Shown here in pieces: positions 17,007 to 20,001 of a stretch of 20,001 nucleotides of DNA. Under the pieces are notes generated by a model that was not told the origin of the DNA, searched no databases, and was given only the letters and a program-made list of their open reading frames with translations. Every line of letters starts with the position of its first letter. Position 1 is the stretch's first letter. The position numbers and the translations under genes were made by a program. Source of the stretch: Chara braunii (taxonomy: Eukaryota > Streptophyta > Charophyceae > Charales > Characeae); the NCBI GenBank assembly GCA_003427395.1, contig BFEA01000202.1, forward strand, positions 1,002,846-1,022,846, written 5' to 3'.

Positions 17007-17910
17007 ATTTTTTAAAGGATTTATGCTATACGTGGTTAGGAGGAGGATGACGATGGATGTTGTGTAGCAATGTGTAATATAGCTGGCAGCCTGGCACTTC
17101 TTCATTGAATATTTTTTCTTTGGATTTGTACTGCACTTTGCTATTAGTTGTAGACGAATTTCGTAAATGGACTTTGTCATTTGATGACTTCGGCGTAGGT
17201 CAGGCCAGTACTAGACGGGGTTTGGGTGCTGTGGATTTAGGGTTCATTGCCTTTTCGGTTTATTGTGAATGTTTTAGTGTTTAGGGTTTACATTTTAGGC
17301 TGACATTTTGCAACCAGTTACGGCTCATGGCAATGACGCAAAGACAAATTGAAATGTGAAGACAACGACGCACACAGCAGTTATAGCAACACATTCCAGA
17401 ATGGAGGAGGCAAAATTTGCTATCAAGTATACTCATAAAACGTGAAGTCGCACAACAAGTGTCCACAACAAAATGACCCTGCACACCATGAACTCACACA
17501 AGTTTCCCACAAAATATGATAAAAATGTGATGGAGCACGTCGTCATCACTATGATCTCCCTATGAAAAAGTCCTCATAATAGGTGGGCGTCAGTGAAGAC
17601 CTGGCTATGGCGGACGCCATCTTCATCACCTTGGTGGGCGCTGCATCTGGAAGGCCCCTGTTGGGGTAGAGCTACGCCATAAGCCTCGAGGCAGAGTCAG
17701 GCATGGCGGCCTGAGTGCAAGCAGCCATAGCTGCTTTGTGTTGTTTTTTGCACGTCAGGGCAAGGCCCTAGTAGTCAGCCATAGCTTCGGCCTGGAGGAA
17801 GAAGGAAGAGGGAGGCGGGCATGGCTATGGTGGACCTCAAGTTGTGCTGGCAGTAGAAGAGGGATTCACACATTGATTATGGTTTTACCATTCATCATTA
17901 TTATTATTTA
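17007..17910. other. No gene seen
   Basis: About 0.9 kb with no credible ORF or RNA gene. Two isolated TTTAGGG motifs (near 17238 and 17280) match the plant telomere unit but are not tandem. AT-rich with short unremarkable frames. Confidence 0.5.
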
Positions 17911-18097
17911 GGGGTAACTTCGGCGCAGTCACGAAAACAGTTTGTAATTGCACTTCAGGCAGTCCCGCGAATAGAACACACCCCCACGCAACCCCACCGG
18001 ACCCGAAACGTAGGTCATATACATTCACCATTACCGGCCCTTTTGCCTCAATCAAGTGCAATTACAAACTCAAACCCTGACTGCGCCGTAGTTTTCT
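17911..18097. mobile_element. MITE with ~40-bp terminal inverted repeats
   Basis: The left end GGGGTAACTTCGGCGCAGTC (17911 on, to about 17955) pairs with 18054-18093 (AAGTGCAATTACAAACT...CTGCGCCGTAGTT) at about 34 of 40 positions. The length is ~187 bp and the interior is non-coding, with GCGAATAGAACACA. TTA precedes the left end (17908-17910); a TTA also lies a few bases beyond the right end (18101-18103), whose last bases are eroded. GGGG ends and TTA duplication would suit the PIF/Harbinger superfamily, which is inference. Confidence 0.78.
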
Positions 18098-18195
18098 CTA
18101 TTATTTTATTTATTGTTTGAAAAATCAGCGGAGGGGAAAAGGAGGAGGAGCTGGTTGGCGAGAAGAAGGGGAATTATCATTGGTAGTTGCTGGTG

Positions 18196-18379
18196 TTTTT
18201 TTTTCTTTCTTCTTCTTCTTTCTTTCTTTTTCTTTCTTCTTCTTCTTCTTCTTCTTCTTCTTTCTTTCTTCCTCTTCTTTCTTTCTTCTTCTTCTTCTTC
18301 TTCTTCTTCTTCTTCTTCTTTCTTTCCTTCTTCTTCTTCTTCTTCTTCTTCTTCTTCTTCTTTCCCTCTCTCTCCTCTC
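18196..18379. repeat. 184-bp pure homopyrimidine (CTT/CTTT) tract
   Basis: No purine on the + strand from 18196 to 18379. It is mostly (CTT)n with TTTC and CT interruptions, ending TCTCTCCTCTC. Long frames on both strands (poly-Glu/Arg/Lys or poly-Leu/Phe/Ser) are low-complexity artefacts. It is a potential triplex-forming tract. Confidence 0.95.
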
Positions 18380-18751
18380 AACTTCATTCATTTCTTTTGC
18401 TTTTGGACGGCATTGTGCTTTCTCGTGAATTTGTACTTCGAAATTGATTGATTATCAACTTCTATCTTGACAAACGTCAACAGTCCATAACATCCATGTC
18501 ATACACAGTTGACAAGAAACCAATCGTAAGTGATATTATTCGAAATTGGTCAGGATCATAACATGAACGCTGTTTGGCTGTGGGTGTGTTTTACAGCAAG
18601 GGTTAAATTAAATGTGGACGAGCGATGGAATGTAGAAAAGGATGTGCCTTTGCGACATTCAGTTTTAGAATTGTTGGCATGTTTAACACTTTATTTTGCA
18701 CTTTTGCAAGGGCTGCCCAGCCCGGTTTCTGGCTCTGTAATGGTAGTCTAA
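18380..18751. other. No gene seen
   Basis: A 73-codon + strand frame (18530-18751) has a hydrophobic patch (LELLACLTLYFALLQG) but no ATG at its start, no family similarity I recognise and no conserved context. Not called as a gene. Confidence 0.5.
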
Positions 18752-18791
18752 GAACGATAGAACGATAGAATGATAGAACGATAGAACGATA
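18752..18791. repeat. 8-bp tandem repeat, five units
   Basis: GAACGATA five times, with the third unit reading GAATGATA. Confidence 0.92.
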
Positions 18792-18913
18792 GAAAGGTGG
18801 TAGAAAACAGAAACTTTAAGATAGAGTGAGTTTGACGGACTTCGTTAGAATGAGTTCGCATTGTAGGATTGTTTCAATTTGGGGGACTTACCTCCTCCTG
18901 AGATTTTGTGGGA

Positions 18914-19026
18914 GCTACAGTCTTCCCCCGAATACAACGCACGGTCATTATAGCTGAATTTGGNCTATCTTTCAGTCTTAATTCAGCTATAATGATCGTG
19001 CGTTGTATTCGGGGGAAGACTGTAGC
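18914..19026. mobile_element. Foldback element with 47-bp arms
   Basis: Arms 18914-18960 and 18980-19026 are reverse complements with one mismatch (GGTC versus GATC). They begin GCTACAGTCTTCCCCCGAAT. The 19-bp loop contains an ambiguous base at 18964. No coding. It is about 113 bp and looks like a foldback MITE or one terminus of a larger element with the adjacent unit. Confidence 0.85.
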
Positions 19027-19031
19027 GGACA

Positions 19032-19247
19032 GCTACCTTCTTTCCCAAAACATAACGCATATATACGACGTATTCGAGTTTTTGAATTTCAGAAAAAATC
19101 GAATAGAACACATAATTATTATGTGGTGTATCTGAAATTTAGGGCTATTCGAATAGAACGCATATGCGTTGTATTCGAATAGAACGCACCCTATGTTTTG
19201 TATTCGTTTACAAGACATATGCCTTATGTTTGGGGGAACAAGGTAGC
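19032..19247. mobile_element. Second foldback/MITE-like element, nested palindromes
   Basis: The left end GCTACCTTCTTTCCCAAAAC and the reverse complement of the right end (GCTACCTTGTTCCCCCAAAC) match at most positions, and both resemble the ends of the neighbouring foldback at 18914. Inside are GAATTTCAGA...TCTGAAATTT, CACATAA-TTA-TTATGTG, and a 28-bp palindrome at 19150-19177 with one mismatched pair around AACGCATATGCGTT. The motif CGAATA(G/C)AAC(G/A)CA occurs repeatedly in both orientations. Confidence 0.75.
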
Positions 19248-19620
19248 AAGGGTCAGGTCTTTCCTCGCTTTGACGTGAATCTTCCCCACTCCAGGCGGGT
19301 GATGCCTGGGTGTAGAAGAGCCCTTGTGAGCAATTGTGTGAGGGAAGCTGGACCTGGTTCCCGGCTTGTAATATAATTTTCCTTTAAACCACCAGTACTT
19401 GGCCCATACATCGGCCACGGGCCCTTAGCGTTAACGCTACGCGTTTCCCGCGCTCCGGCAAAGGCTTGGCATGGCAATGGGGGAGGGAGCTGGTGGCCCC
19501 ATGGAAACGGGGCAAAAGGACTGCACGATGTCCTGGTCGTGTGCTATGTGGAAACGCACGGACACTGAAATCAACGAGGGGAAAAACAGAAACGAAAAGG
19601 AGAAAAAAAAAAATGAAACA
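19248..19620. other. No gene seen
   Basis: No credible gene. Contains a 14-bp perfect palindrome TAGCGTTAACGCTA at 19426-19439 and an A-run just before the 168-bp array. Confidence 0.5.
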
Positions 19621-20001
19621 GATCGTTGGCACCTCGTGGTCAGACTCCCCGTTGGACATCGGGAGCATTGAATGCCAGGCAGTGTAACGTCCACACTCCC
19701 AAATGTATCTGGACGTAAAACACGACATGTGAGTGCATAGCTTGGTCACCCTTTTCACCTTTTTTTTTTTTTGGCTTTTTCTAACGAAGATCCTTGGCAC
19801 TTCGTGATCTGACTCCCCGTTGGACACGGGGAGTATTGAATGAACGCAACATTCACACTCTCCCAAATGTATCTGTATGTAAGACACCACACGTGAGGGC
19901 ATAGCTTGGTTTCCCTTTTCACCTTTTTTTTTGTTTTTTTTGCTTTTTCTGAAAAAGATCCTTGGCACTTCGTGATCTGACTCCCCGTTGGACACGGGGA
20001 G
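19621..20001. repeat. 168-bp tandem satellite-like array, open at window end
   Basis: Units start at 19621, 19789 and 19957 (GATC(C/G)TTGGCAC), a period of 168 bp. The third unit is cut by the window end and is identical to unit 2 over its 45 visible bases. Unit 1 is clearly more diverged. Each unit has ACTCCCCGTTGGACA; in units 2 and 3 this forms an 8-bp stem with 5-nt loop (CTCCCCGT/ACGGGGAG). Units 1 and 2 also carry CTCCCAAATGTATCTG and a long T-run. The minus strand stays open because 168 is 56 codons, but a long Lys-coding T-run and lack of family features argue against coding. Confidence 0.9.

Noticed and set aside
17230-17300. TTTAGGG telomere-type motifs
   Set aside because: Only two isolated copies, not tandem.
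18106-18451. Several ~90-110-codon frames on both strands
   Set aside because: Homopyrimidine repeat artefacts.
18530-18751. 73-codon ORF with hydrophobic patch
   Set aside because: No ATG at its start, no homology recognised, length within chance.
19384-19995. 203-codon minus ORF with 56-residue repeats
   Set aside because: It follows the 168-bp array; openness results from the period being a multiple of three, and T-runs give poly-Lys. No start or family support.
1-20001. tRNA, rRNA or snoRNA genes
   Set aside because: Scanning by eye for the tRNA B-box (GGTTCGAATCC-type) and rRNA landmarks found none; a tRNAscan-SE/Infernal run would be decisive.

Overview
The window looks like repeat-rich nuclear DNA of a plant-lineage eukaryote. 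It holds a Ty3/gypsy chromodomain retrotransposon, a PIF/Harbinger transposase relic, several foldback/MITE-like elements, long microsatellites and satellite-type tandem arrays. There is no bacterial gene organisation and no convincing host gene. The Harbinger protein and the gag/pol proteins resemble what I recall from the charophyte alga Chara. I offer that assignment as moderate-confidence inference only.

Layout. Positions 1-1380 are non-coding: a dense run of unlike short hairpins, a CT/CTT tract and short tandem repeats. Positions 1385-1717 hold an orphan integrase fragment, followed by an 86-bp tandem duplication and a possible 58-residue small ORF. Positions 2222-12454 are one long LTR retrotransposon on the + strand. 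Its two ~1.09-kb LTRs (2225-3320 and 11361-12451) differ by about 40 substitutions (~3.7%, counted by eye). A primer-binding site follows the left LTR, and gag, protease, RT, RNase H, integrase and a chromodomain follow in order. The coding region is broken by at least six stops or frameshifts. Inside gag lies a foreign ~1.46-kb piece (5468-6927) with a second, intact reverse transcriptase from a different gypsy lineage. It is flanked by a GTA direct repeat and reads in frame into the gag C-terminus.

Positions 12452-13860 hold no recognisable gene. A PIF/Harbinger DDE transposase pseudogene lies on the minus strand (15372 to 14004). It retains its DDE triad but carries one nonsense codon, one frameshifting deletion and three ambiguous bases. 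Positions 15880-16757 hold a 255-bp tandem array. Positions 16884-17006 and 17911-18097 hold two relatives of one MITE-like family. Positions 18196-18379 form a 184-bp pure pyrimidine tract. Positions 18914-19247 hold two adjacent foldback elements sharing terminal and internal motifs. Positions 19621-20001 hold a 168-bp-period satellite-like array that runs off the window.

Nothing here is a cooperating pathway. The region is a stack of decayed mobile elements. The parts most worth following are the chimeric gag-RT-gag arrangement, the unusual gag (hydrophobic leader, coiled coil, RGG box), the start-of-window hairpin cluster and the two foldback families.
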